Counted from the stretch's first letter, positions 33,801 to 45,099 are shown. The stretch: 64,000 nt of DNA from Phlegmacium glaucopus (GCA_015039465.1 MU130073.1:256420-320419); one strand, 5' to 3'. The notes: generated by a model from the letters alone, not told the origin. Program-made: numbers and translations.

Positions 33801-34270
33801 CGTGCTTGGTTGGTTTTGGCGACATTTCCGAAAGTGAACAGGTCCAAACCAGAGTTTCCGGGAGAACCTGTTTTGACGGAGTCGACGGGCAGGAGGACTG
33901 CCCAGGAGACAAACCAGATAGGAAGGAATGTAAAGGTCATGACTCGAAGGAAGCGAACAAAGAAGTACGCGTCAAGACCGTTGGCTGATATGATGGCACG
34001 GTAGTCTGCATTGAATACAGAGAGTGGCCATGTGAACATAGAATTGGATAGAGGCTTTATTCGTTTCCTGTATCAGAAAGGTAAGAGATAAATTTTAAGT
34101 CAATTTTATCATGCGTACTCAGGTCGGGGAACATAAGTGCGCGGTTCGTATATGGCTTTGAAGTAAGGTCTTATTAGAGTGAAAACGACCAATTGGATCC
34201 CAAAGACGGCCAAGTTGAAGATGATGGCCGTTACGAAGGTGGCAGTCGACGCTGTCTTCGCAGTACTCAT
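30849..34270 (-). CDS. CSC1/OSCA-type (RSN1_7TM) membrane channel
   Basis: The start at 34270 gives MSTAKTASTATFVTAIIFNL, an extracellular/TM0 segment ending near YVPRPE. Later exons supply further N-terminal helices (FLRVMTFTFLPIWFVSWAVL). The cytosolic RRM-like domain has ANTILVTGIPSKYLTQDAL. A long cytosolic loop carries the GNRYIEVAPDDVIWANLGMN block. The multi-pass core spans about 32640-31200. The C-terminal tail has RPQRIVWIPKDTLGLTEEEE and ends ISHIHAAMDEKGKVGINGGP. This is the domain order of fungal phosphate-metabolism-protein-7/CSC1-type proteins, related to plant OSCA and animal TMEM63 mechanosensitive cation channels. About twelve short introns are implied; I did not place each border. 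The TM core appears intact. Confidence 0.85.
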
Positions 34271-35808
34271 GTCCGACCTATAGGCCAGTTAGTCATTATG
34301 AAGAAAAGAGGAGAAAAAGGAGCATACATGGTGGTTGAGAGACAGGGGTGTAGATGGAGTTTAATTATTTAAATCGAAGTAGCGTCCTTAATGGGGATAA
34401 CGTCAAGATTATAACATACCCCCTCCGGTTGCCTAACAGGTTGCTCCATAGCGTGGACTACTTGAGCTCCATGCTCCACTCGCTCACTGGCATCGGTATC
34501 CTTGCTACATGTCCAACCATTGTGAATGAATGTTGCTTGTAAGTACCTCCAGAGGGCTTGTTATCGGATGAGATTTAATAGGCTAGTACTAGAACACTTA
34601 ATTAGATCCGCACTAGCACCATTCTCCCTTTCAAGAAGCAAAAGTCACGCAGCTTTTCACTCAAGTACTGCCCGACATCGACGTTGTCCTTGACGTACAC
34701 TAAGACATGCATCGAAATTTACTGCCCATTTCAATTCCTTGCGTTCAAGTTGTTCTACGACTGTTTATCATACCTTTTCCATTTGTTTGTTGCGGACAGC
34801 TGCCATAACATACATTTCACGTTCCTGTCTTTTGCATCTCCGACCCTTGAGGCTTGTTTAGACTTGTGCCACCATCTTTAAACTAGGCGTGAAATGGCAA
34901 ATACGTCGCACGATCCACAGCTTCCTCGATAAACAGGTCATTATCATGATCACGCTGGACAAGGTTTGACATCCAGGATCAAGTATCCTCAAGAGGACCT
35001 CGACGCAATGATGGCACCTTCGGATCAACACCTGAAAAAATTAAAATGACGCAAATGACTGTACTTAGGCGTCTACTGGCTAACCCGGAGCAACACCGAG
35101 GCAGACTGCCAGGGCTAATAGTTGGAGAGAATCTTCAAGGACAAATGTCAAATCTCTGCGGCCAAGATAAGCGGCTTGGATGGATGTAAATTGTGGCCGA
35201 GGCGGAAACAGGCCACTGACAGGTCGAATATTTCAGGACATAGCCGCCTGGCTCTTCCAATCTGCCAATTATGTCAATCAACTAGAGTTTTTATGATTTA
35301 GCAGATAGGGGCCGCAGCCTTTAGCAGCGTAGCAGATTCAAGGTAGATATCGATCAGGTTGTGTTTACTGTTGGAGAAAAGGCCATAGAAGCTGTACTCG
35401 AATCGTGACTCGGACGAGTGTCGAGGATCGAAATGAATTTTGATCCTTGACTGGCCCGCAAATTCAAGACTGGTACATAGACCGATTGACAGATCCGTTG
35501 ATAATTCATGAGGATGAGCCCTGTGTGGAACTTGTGGGGGGGACCCAAGCTTTGAAGAGTAGTGAAAGCTTTGTTGAAGCTTGTTTGCATATAGCTTTCT
35601 CTGTAACCTTGACCCCTTCAAAACGTGTTCGTATGACATTCTATACCTTCTGTTAGCTCAAGCTAATACTATGAGAATGTAAAATCAGACAAATCAAGTA
35701 CTTCCGGTTCTCTATAAGCCCTTGGTTTGCTACCGCCGAGTGAACTTGTACTCCAACCCAACACTCAACCCTTTTTAATTCTGGACCAGTCTACGACACT
35801 AGACGGGC
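34271..35808. other. Intergenic, no gene seen
   Basis: This is 1.5 kb between two divergent genes (CSC1-like minus, F-box plus). Short frames occur but none is convincing. The last 150 bp upstream of 35809 is presumably the F-box gene promoter. Confidence 0.45.
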
Positions 35809-38800
35809 ATGGAATCTGTAGCTTCTTCGCCTTCAGAACCCATAGCCGCAGACAACACCGCGGATATCGATGTCTTGCTTCCCGAAAACAATGAAACTTT
35901 GCCTTCATCGTCAGAGGCAAAAGTTACCAACAAGAAACGCCGTTTAGAGGAAGATATCCCCACAGCGCAAGGTTCTAGCGAGGCGATAGCAGGGCCATCT
36001 ACGGCATATTCTGTCACGCCGAGTTCCCAGTCTCAGAGTTCTCACAAGAAACGTCGTTTGGACAGCGAACCCTCGGGATTGGACTCTTCTGATGAGGTGG
36101 AAGATGGTGTGGGCCATGATGCAGGGGATTCTTCGACCAGTTTTATCGCACCTGCCGCACCTGCGACTACAACTACAGTTCCATCCGTTTCCACCCAAAC
36201 ACTAACCCAGATGGCACCTCCGACTCCGCCTGCAACATCAGTCCAAGTCTCAACTACGGCTGCAGATCCACGTGCTGGAAGTCCTTTTTGGGATGATTTT
36301 CTAGCCGACATTCTTGCTTCACCACCTAATAAGACTTCAAAGAGGGTTCGGCTGGATATTGAACCCACTGCTACTAATCGTAATCCTACTTTATCGAGCA
36401 CCCTGGGATCTACGGAGCCTCTCACAGCCAACGCCGATACTAATCTCCACATGGATGCCTTCCCCAAACCTTCCCCCCTGGTAGTTTTGCCTGTCGAACT
36501 ATTATCAGAGATTCTCATTTACACGGGATCGCCTCAACACGTGCTAGCTGTTGCGCGCACATGCAAAGCCCTTTGTCAAACGCTTCTGAGCACGACAAAT
36601 CAGTTCATTTGGAGGGAGGCAAGGAGAGCTTGTGCATTTGATTTTGAAGGAGAACCTGTATACTTACCAGATCCTCCGGAAGATTTTTTTGGAGAAGCTG
36701 CGTATGCAGCATTTGTGTTTGATTCGGGAGTTTGTGAGGTCAGTTTGGCATCCTTCCTGCTTTATGTATAATATGGGTCTGATTATGTGGTAGGCTTGTG
36801 GAAAAGAAACGAATATGATGTATTCATCGTTTGCGTTGATGACAAGATTATGCAAGAATGTTCGTATTTTGTACTCTCTGTTCATTTCGCTCTTTAATCT
36901 GAGCTGTGTCGTCGTCTTTCTTTTCTAGTTGCAATGTCACAGTTCCCCTATGTACGACGTTTGACCTGTCTCCTGCATTTGCTAATACTGAATATCGCTG
37001 TGCTCTTGCTTACTAATGGAACAGCACCACATTTGACCTTACTGAAGTTCAAAGTTCGAATTTATGCGCAGGGGCAGTGGCTGTCTTAGAGTCAAACGCA
37101 TGTTTGAGTGCGTTCCTCATATTCTGATTTCAAAACTTCATGAAAAATTCTTCCGCAGTGAAAATTTCGTACGAATATGACCTTACTTTCTGTGCGTTAT
37201 GAATCACTTTTCTTTCTTCTACCACAGCTCATCCAACTCCATCATAGTTTCCACGACCAGTGTCACAAATTACTGCCGAACTTCGGATTGGCGGGATGCA
37301 GAAGCTTGGATTAAAAACGCTCCTCGAGATGATGCTTTCCGCAAGGTAAGCATTTACTTTCCATCAACATTCGTGTAATTGCTACATATTTCCCGTAGAA
37401 ATATGAAAGAGTCAACGCACGTAAAATCAGATGGATGAAGGTTTGCCTTTTACTGCCTTTCTTTCCTAACGTTAACGTTAACGACTTTGGTCTTAATCAC
37501 AGTTTACTGTCTCTCTTCACAAGTGGAAATTCGCACGACAGGCCCACTACTATAATAACAGGGATTTCAATAACTTACAGTATGTTTTGATTTGCTGTCC
37601 TAGCTTTGCCCTGGTAGTAATCGACTGATTCTTCTACCGCAGATGCAGCAACCTTGCGTCTGAGTTTGGTTGGGATCGCACAGACATGGTTAACAGCACC
37701 GTCTATGGGCTTTATCAGCAACAAAAGAATAAAGTCATGGAAAAAGTGAAGGAGGCAGGTATGTGTCCATCTTCGGGCCAGTTGACACTTATCGTTTATC
37801 TATGGGATTCTAGACGTGAGAGTGATGATGGACAAGATTGAATCGCAACTCCTTGCGCTCTCCGAAAGGCGAACTCGCCATGCAGCCGAAGTAGCCTACT
37901 TGAAGAATCGAAGCGACACTGAGAGACTCTATAATAGTCTTCGGTCTAGCAAGGCGTATCCCTTCCTCCCATCTCTACCAACCTTCCGTCAACTGCCCAT
38001 CATCAGCCTCTTACACTCAGCTCCAATAACAGAGGGTATCACTATAACGCAAACGCTGACATCAAATTCTCTCATGCGCAGTCTGCTATCCGACCAACTC
38101 AAGCAATGGGCCGAAGCGGCTAAAGACGATTTTGCAGTATTGCTTGGATTCCCGAAGAAGTGGAAAAACGCAAACAAGAATGTGTTGCATCCTGTTGAGA
38201 GGGCCATGGCTAGGTTTCAGTGTATTCGGTGTGGTTCCAAAGCGAAGGACAGGGGTAAAAAGACTAACGATGGATGCTTGGATTTTGCGGCTGCGTGTCA
38301 GCATGTTTGTAGTGTTGGAGGGAAGGCTATGAAAGGGAAGAACGGAAAATGGGACGTGGGTAATTTTGTGAAGGATGAGAAGGTGGGTTGTCATTTTGTT
38401 TTTCCTCATCACCTCTCTTCTCTGAGATAGTTGCTAATCTTTTTTTTGCACAGGCAATCCATGCGTTGAACAAAATCATTCAGGCATTGAAGTATAGTGA
38501 GGACAAGGCCGGTGCTCTTGCTATGATCGATCTTGGGTTGGCTGTATTATGCACATCCTGCGATCCTCATATGATGCTTGACTCCCGAAGCGTGGTAAGA
38601 CTTTTTTTTCACATGAAGCAAGACTCATCACTAATCTTCATATCAAGGTTGGCCATTGCCATCGACATGATTCCATGGAACTCTCTTTGGCGCTCTCTGT
38701 TAACACAGTCACCTCGTACCTTGGAGGGTATCCATTCACGTTCGGACTTGCAGAAAAATTGATGGGATCAGAAGGCTTAACTCTCCTAGGAAAGAAGGCG

Positions 38801-39171
38801 ATAGAAAGCAAGAATTATGGGTGTCGGCATTGTTTGAGAGCGAAGCAGGTTGAGTTAGCTGCTGCTGCTGCTGCTGAAGATGAATGTAGCGGGGAGGCAG
38901 GGGACAGAAATCTTGAACTGCTGGAAGCCGTTCAAGTGAAATTATCGACAACGGTGTCTAGGATGCATGATCGAGGGATTGAAGGTCCCAGGAACAGACC
39001 ACCGGCGTTGTTTAATTTCAATGGGATGAGATCACATTTGAAGGCCAAGTAAGTCTTTTTTATTCTTTGGGAAGGCGATGGACGATAAGATACTGATGAT
39101 GATCTAAAAGGCATCATATTGAAACGATTCGTGATGAAGACTTCTTTTGTTATGATACTCTCGATTTGTGA
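35809..39171 (+). CDS. F-box domain protein
   Basis: Exon 1 (35809-36738) encodes a disordered S/T/P-rich N-terminus with two KKRRL clusters, which may act as nuclear signals. Then comes an F-box at about residue 226: LVVLPVELLSEILIYTGSPQ, HVLAVARTCKALCQTLL. The donor GTCAGT joins to 36794 (CGKETNMMYSSFALMTRLCK). Later exons include WIKNAPRDDAFRKKYERVNA, FARQAHYYNNRDFNNLQ, CSNLASEFGWDRTDMV and the long 37816-38380 exon. The last exon ends ETIRDEDFFCYDTLDL and TGA at 39169-39171. F-box proteins recruit substrates to SCF ubiquitin ligases; the downstream part has no substrate domain I recognise. Exons 3-4 near 36930-37300 are uncertain. Confidence 0.72.
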
Positions 39172-40355
39172 ATCTTGTAAATATATTCAAGTTTCATCAT
39201 CAATTTGTTGTCTTGACTCGAGTGTCGGGTGCCCAAGGGTCGCCATCAAATACGAGGTTGGCTCAAGACCCTAACTCCCATTCATGCTCCCATCCCTGAG
39301 GTCACACCTGCACATTTATTCCAATTAACCCTAGTCCTTATTGACAAAAAATATTTTTCATGAGGATGTACTTCCAGCGTTTTCAGGGTACAATGACCAA
39401 GTTGAAAGCTATCAAATTCAGCTCAACAGAAATAACGACAGGACTGTAGGCAAAAATAAGTTATTTATATACATAGCCAGATACTAGTCTATTGATACGC
39501 ATAGCGCCTATTTTTCATGGGGATACATGTTCTCTATTATAAATACAAGCTAGCCATCACCTTAACATTAGAGCCAGGGTTTTTGTGGGCTGAGAGATAG
39601 CTTACATGCGAAAAATGTCAGCCGTTAAATCACGGCATCTCACTCATTGTCATAACGATTCCTTCACATCAGGGTTTCCTGGTTGTGGGCGGTTACGGTA
39701 TACCGACACCACTTTGGCACACGACTTTTGATCGAACATGACGACAAATTGATAATTCTGAGGAGACTATAGTAGATTAGGATGTCTAATTTTAGTTTAT
39801 ATTAATTATTTAACCATGTCCATAGTGTGAGAGGAAGATCAAGTTTGCACACCTGTGGGAAACTTCTCATCCGTTGGCATCCTCCGATAAATCAATCCTC
39901 CTTCGGGTCATCTAGCTCTCTTATTTTGCACGTATTCTTATGGTGTTAGGGGCAACTAGGTAGTATCATTGAATCTGGCCGACGATTACTCCATTGTCAA
40001 GTGGTACAAAAGTTGGACTAACTGTGAAATCAGGTGCATCAAGCGTAACGACCAACAATGCTTGGATAGCCAGGTCTTTCATCAGAAAAACAAAGCACAA
40101 GATGATCGGACAATAATTGAGGATTCCATAATGACCAAAAAATTGATAATCCGTGCCTACGGCACGGGGAGGGCCTGGTCAGGGTCATCAATAGTAGTTC
40201 AACATACGGCAAAGAAGGGCAAAGACAAACATGATTGTTCGGATCCACAGTCAGCTGGATATAAAGTTATGGACAAGGGGTATGAACTTTGAGTTTCTTT
40301 CTTCTCATTCCCCTCCTTTGTCCTACCTTTCCCGCCCGACCCTGCACCAAGGTCC
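39172..40355. other. Intergenic, no gene seen
   Basis: No coding frame is convincing. A TGTTAGGGGCAAC word at 39942 resembles LTR starts found elsewhere, but no paired end was found. Confidence 0.4.
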
Positions 40356-42791
40356 ATGTTGGTCACCCACACATTCATTTTTGCTCTTGGAGCTTTCCTG
40401 TCCTTACCTCAAACTATACTCGGCGGCCTTGTGCAAAGTCAAGACCTGGTGTTTCCCTCCCCGATTGACGCGACAAAAAATAGAGATGCTGTGAAGAAGA
40501 TCTTCACAGATAGTTATGGGGTGTATCAGTGAGGTTGGTTTAACTCGGTTGCTGAACGAGTGATTGACAGAAGGCGGTCCTGTAGCAAGTTCGCGTTTGG
40601 ACATGACGAGGTCGCTCCCATCAGTCAAAGTGCGTAGACGTGAACTCGAAGTTTTTTGGAGCTGAACTAAGCAATTCAGCCGCCCTTGATGGTCGCAATG
40701 GATGGGGTGCGTGGTTATTTTGTGCCACTATCTTGACTTCTAGAGTAATAATCGCTTCTAGGCGCGACAATTGTCGATGCCTTGGACACGATGGCACGTC
40801 ATGGGTACTTCTGCGCGAGCAATTGGTTGCTCACTTATTATTTCCAGATCATTATGGGGTTAAATGATCTCTTCACCGAAGCTGTCGATCATATGTCCAC
40901 TGTCGACTTCAGCAAGTCGAACACAGCCGATACCGTTAGCGTTTTTGAATCCACTATCCGTTACGTTGGAGGCTTGCTAAGTGCGTATGAAATGAGCGAC
41001 CGTAGATTTCCCGTTCTCCTCGCAAAGGCGAAGCAACTGGCCGATAAACTGGCTTTTGCCTGGGTCGGAGTGAGTTCTGCCAAAAATTTCATTGGTATTT
41101 CTGTTGAGTTGACCCTCCCGAAGAACAACGATATACCCTTCGGATTTATTGACATAGACACAAATTCCCCAGTCGTTGACACTGTTAGTAACTATATTCA
41201 GCCTGAAACTAGTGAACATAGCTGAAGGTCCCTTTTTTTGCAGTCCAACATTGCAGAAGCCGGAACGGTGAATTGTTTCTCTAATTAACCTTCAATTTAC
41301 TGATACGTACTTTTTAGTTAACCATCGAATGGGCTACACTGAGCAAATACACTGGCAACGATACCTATAGGATACTAGCCGAAAAATCCGCCCGTCACAT
41401 TGCACAAATAGGATCGCCTCTACCAGGTCTTCCGGCGCAAGGCGTCGACCCCAAGTCCGGAGAGGCGGTTGGCGGCTATGTCGTAAGTTCTTGCAGTTTA
41501 CTGGCTATCCTCTCGCAATAATCTTGTTTGCCCTTAGACATGGGGAGGCGGCTCGGATAGTTATTTCGAATATTTGATCAAATATGCTCGATTGAATAAT
41601 ACGGTAGACCCTCTATTTGCGGACACATGGAGGACAGCCGTCGATTCCTCGATCAAGACACTTCTGAGAGTTTGTTGACACTTTCTCAGGTTCTCTGCGC
41701 TTGTGTATTGATCTAGATGTCGTAGACTTCAATAGCTGGGAACCATGCCTACTTAGCTGACTATGACAGTGCAAAGCGGATTCGACACATCAGTTCACAC
41801 CTTGCGTGCTTCCATGGTGGCAATTGGTTGCTTGGCAAGTCACAAACTTATTACTTTGCCGTACTTGTAATGAACGAATTGTCTAGGTGGCAGGTTGCTC
41901 AACAACGACACGATGGTAGACATCGGCCTTGAGCTGGTAGATGGCTGCTGGAATACGTATGCTTCGACTGCGTGAGCATCTTTGAAACAAAAAACAATGA
42001 CAGACCTTGAATCGCTTATTTTATCTTCAGGACCGGAATCGGACCTGAGATATTCGCCTTCTCCTCCTTCGATGGTGGGTTCACAGGTGGTGACCCCCCC
42101 ACAGCAGAACAGATACTTTTCAATGATCTACATGGCTTCTACATCATCGCTCCCGACTATGTCCTTCGTCCCGAAGTCCTCGAGTCCAATTTCTATGCTT
42201 GGCGCGTGACAGGGGATAGCAAGTACCTAGATAGGGCCGCAAAAGCAGTCAAAAGTTTCCAGACATATCTCCAAGTCTCAAACGGGGGATATGCAGGTAT
42301 ATGGGATGTCACCGACAACGGCGCGAGCGGTCAACCCAGGGTGAGAGTGGATGATACAGAAAGTTTCTGGTTTGCAGAGGTGCTAAAGTATCTGTACGTG
42401 ATTTTATTACTTGAACTCTCTTTGAAAGCATCAAGATTGATATTTTTTGGTTTTGTGTGCTTAGATACTTGACTTTTGATGACCCTAATCATATCAGTCT
42501 TGATGAATGTAAGAAAGATTATGCTCTCTTTTCTTAATTGGTCATTGATGGGTTATCATGCGACTAGATGTCTTCAACACCGAAGCGCACCCTTTCAAAG
42601 TGCCTGCATCCTCGCCGGGTACAGCCTATGGAACTGGAAGTATCATTTCATCCCTGCTGCCGTTCAAGACGGTCCCGGGAAATCTTCCTCTTGTCAGTGC
42701 AATCCCCGGGATTCCTGGGTTGGTATTTGGGCTTGCAGATATTGCCACGAATGTTTTGACCAAGGTTGTGGGTGGTGGTATTCTTGGGTGA
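40356..42791 (+). CDS. GH47 class I alpha-1,2-mannosidase
   Basis: The start gives a signal peptide (MLVTHTFIFALGAFLSLPQT). GH47 blocks then follow in order across many short introns: KNRDAVKKIFTDSYGVYQ, KFAFGHDEVAPISQS, LDGRNGWGATIVDALDTM, FESTIRYVGGLLSAYEMS, LTIEWATLSKYTGNDTYR, TWGGGSDSYFEYLIKYARL, IGPEIFAFSS and YVLRPEVLES. These are followed by DDTESFWFAEVLKYLY and the terminal YVFNTEAHPF, with the Thr that coordinates calcium in the family. It trims mannose from N-glycans in the secretory pathway or outside the cell. Without a membrane anchor beyond the signal, secretion is likely. One intron (40804-40851 region) seems to use a GC donor after DALDTM. A stop-free model is possible throughout. 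Confidence 0.88.
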
Positions 42792-43449
42792 TATTAGCAT
42801 GGGAGACCAGAATTGTTGGACATTTCTAGTTATAATTTTTATTACATTCTTTTGTTGTGTCAAGTGGTCAAGGTTGAACATGATGAGGCCAGTTCATTTC
42901 CAGACAAAATCCCCATCTTATGTAAATTGTAATGGGCACCCTGATTTGGAATGTCAGAGAATGCAACTCAGCTTTATAACAATGTGGTGTTGATGAATGG
43001 CCTGCTGTGTGTTGCTGATGTCCTGAAGAGTGTCATTGCATGGAAAGTGGTGTTGCTGATAGGGAATCTGATAGGGAATGTTAGGTTAGCTTGAGTTATC
43101 AACTTAGGTTAGATTTGGAGGTTAAGCTTAGGGCTTAGGGTTAATAGACTATAGTTAGGGATGGGGACTTTGTTCTCTCTCTGTGCGGTAGCATGTTCTC
43201 AGTTAGGAGGGAATACAGGCATGCTAACCTGCAACACATATTGGGTAATGTGTCAATCATCTACTCATTCATCAGGAAAATAGCACACTTGCTGTAACTT
43301 GGTAAGTAGTGATTGTAATGCCAGTGGGTATACCCACAACTTTTGTGGGTTTTTATTACATTATTTACATAGGCCTGTAGCTATGAATTTTGTGACCCCA
43401 TAACTTTATTTTCTATCCAAATTGGTTGAGAAATGGGTGAGTTATATCC
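42792..43449. other. Intergenic flank between the mannosidase and the transposon nest
   Basis: No gene is seen. A GTTAGG/TTAGGG-like patch at 43079-43165 is short and irregular. Confidence 0.45.
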
Positions 43450-43626
43450 TGTTGAGGTATACGAGTTTTGACTTGTTGATTCATTCTTTAATCTTTTATT
43501 ATCTTATATCTTACATCTTATTGTTCCTTTTATTTTGTGTCACAATAATGGTCACATTCATTAGTCACGAATCTTTACTGTAGCAAGTCTCAACTTTTAC
43601 CAAAAGTTGAGACATGAGTTCATTCG

Positions 43627-43957
43627 TGTTGAATAACAAACCGAATGTAATCACAATTATGCATCTTTATTGTTTCTCCTATCTATTATTTATTCCGAGC
43701 CCCTCTTTACTATTTATATTTTGCCTTGTATGACTGTCGCACAAACCTGTCACTCTCCAAGAATGGAGAAGTTCATACTTATATTGTTTACTCATTGTAG
43801 TCATACCTCAGTCTATCTTTTCAAGAATGAGGTCAGTATCTATCCTTTTTTACTTTACCACAAAGACTCATAAACTAGTAGCTTTATCTGTTCTATAGGT
43901 ACAGCTAACAATAACAATTAGTCTATCTTTTCGAGACTGAGCTTTATCTGTTCTATA
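43627..43957 (+). mobile_element. Solo Copia LTR, 331 bp, TSD ATTCG/ATTTG
   Basis: It starts TGTTGAATAAC and ends CTGTTCTATA. The 5-bp flanks are ATTCG (43622-43626) and ATTTG (43958-43962), differing by one C-to-T at CpG. It shows the same Y-intron-X-spacer-Y-X layout: Y 43810-43831, intron 43832-43881, X 43882-43897, second Y 43920-43941, second X 43942-43957. Confidence 0.75.
43832..43881 (+). other. Putative LTR leader intron (50 nt)
   Basis: It starts GTCAGT directly after Y1 and ends CTAGTAG directly before X1. The fused copy at 43920-43957 lacks exactly these 50 nt. A TATATT box lies about 30 nt before Y1. The two X blocks are identical, and the Y blocks differ at 2 of 22 bases. Confidence 0.5.
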
Positions 43958-44079
43958 ATTTGTTTATTATTTTAATTACTTTGTCTAACATATATCTAGT
44001 CACTATTTCATTGCTCTAGGTATAATAATTAATACACAACTTTTACCAAAAGTTGAGACTCACTATTTCATTGCTCTAG

Positions 44080-44748
44080 CCTATGAGCCTCGAATTCAAA
44101 AGGCCATGGGTTCTAAGGGACTGTGGAGACACATAGAAGGTACCACCACCATGCCTAAACCATTCACTGTCGTCGATAAAATCCTAGTCCTATCGGATAG
44201 GAAGATGCCAGCTACAGAGGAGCAAATAGAAACCAAAGATGTTAGAGAATGTAAAGACCTGGGAATCAAGTTGAATTCTAAGGTGGTTATCAAAGATAAC
44301 CACCTTACACCTATCTACTACAAGCGTGTGAGGCAATACAACTATATACCGCTAGGACATAATAGAAGGTAGGGTGTGTGTGATAAGTACAAAAATAGAA
44401 ACTGACATCTCATGATGTCATTGGCGAAGGGTCAACTACTACAACAGTAAAGGGATGTCCGTAAAGGGTAGGATGGGGAACGCGGCAATGATATGATCGT
44501 AGAGTAATAGTGAAAGTAAAGGTATGCTAAGCATAACTAGAGGCGGACACAATGAGTGTCCTCTAACAAAAGAGATCAGAATGGTCGAATTCAAAAAATG
44601 CAAGTACCTAGCTCAACATATCATTCTCTCAACAACTTCAACATGTCTTGGATCTAAAATAAAGAATTTAACATCAGCTGAAGACATGTGGAAGGTTGTT
44701 AAAGCTGATGCGACGACAAAAAGTACACTGTACCTCCTCGACACAGAA
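44080..44748 (+). pseudogene. Copia A gag, first fragment
   Basis: It reads MGSKGLWRHIEGTTTMPKPF on one side of a solo LTR (44240-44568) and FKKCKYLAQHIILSTTSTCL, LTSAEDMWKVVKADATTKST on the other. This is a Copia gag (UBN2-like) whose first few dozen residues and primer-binding site are missing. It continues at 51962 after the Copia B insertion. It is the oldest layer of the nest. Confidence 0.8.
44240..44568 (-). mobile_element. Solo LTR, 329 bp, TSD AAAGA
   Basis: It starts TGTTAGAGAATG and ends CTCTAACA. AAAGA is duplicated at 44235-44239 and 44569-44573. It is the same family as 8264-8603. The 12-bp stem with 3-nt loop at 44280-44306 carries a compensatory change relative to that copy. 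It interrupts the Copia A gag. Confidence 0.88.
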
Positions 44749-45099
44749 TGTAGGAAATAATACAAACCGTACGCCGTTCCGATAATTTGAAATCTCTCCA
44801 TTTCTTCCGTTTGTTATTCCCTTATATTCTTTTGTTCTTCACCCTATGATCGTAACTAACCACTTTGGTTATATCACATGAATCCGTCACTCTCGGATAC
44901 TCACTCGTATCCTCGAGTATATATTTCTCTTTACTTTGTAGTTAGTACCTCAGTCCATTATTTTGAGACTGAGGTTAGTACTCTTTATATTCTACTATCA
45001 AATATCTCATTAACTATCTAATAGTTGTACTGTTTCAATAAATACAACTTATATGAATATTAGTCCATTATTTTGAGACTGAGTTGTACTGTTTCAATA
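44749..45099 (+). repeat. 5' LTR of Copia B with leader intron and fused copy
   Basis: A TATATATTT box at about 44917 lies some 32 nt before block Y1 (44952-44973). Then come a 51-nt GT-AG segment (44974-45024), X1 (45025-45040), a 21-nt spacer, Y2 (45062-45083) and X2 (45084-45099). Y1 and Y2 are identical (22 nt), as are X1 and X2 (16 nt). Y folds: CCTCAGTC pairs with GACTGAGG at the first copy. Confidence 0.9.
44974..45024 (+). other. Putative LTR leader intron (51 nt), Copia B
   Basis: GTTAGTA donor, CATTAAC branch-like word, CTAATAG acceptor. The directly fused Y2-X2 copy 37 nt downstream lacks exactly this segment. The same is true in the 3' LTR (51836-51886). Confidence 0.55.

Larger units (their letters stand above)
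43614..43999 (+). other. Putative LTR leader intron (50 nt without the nested LTR), donor decayed
   Basis: The segment reads ATGAGT after the Y block where GTGAGT would be expected; GAC|GTGAGT to GAC|ATGAGT is a CpG transition. It has GTCTAACAT as a strong branch-like site and ends ATATCTAG. The solo LTR at 43627-43957 is inserted 13 nt after the donor. Confidence 0.45.
43450..44079 (+). mobile_element. Copia-type LTR (A) carrying a nested solo LTR
   Basis: The left border TGTTGAGGT (43450) resembles the start of LTR C at 53009. Block Y (23 nt with a perfect CTCAACTTTT/AAAAGTTGAG stem) is at 43591-43613. Block X (20 nt) is at 44000-44019. Y and X are repeated, fused, at 44037-44059 and 44060-44079. 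The interval 43614-43999 contains the 331-bp nested LTR plus its TSD, which leaves 50 nt. The element-internal side begins at 44080. The start border is a best guess, as no TSD is confirmed. Confidence 0.6.

Noticed and set aside
43079..43165. TTAGG/TTAGGG-like words, possible interstitial telomere repeat
   Set aside because: Only a few irregular copies mixed with other words; not a tandem array.
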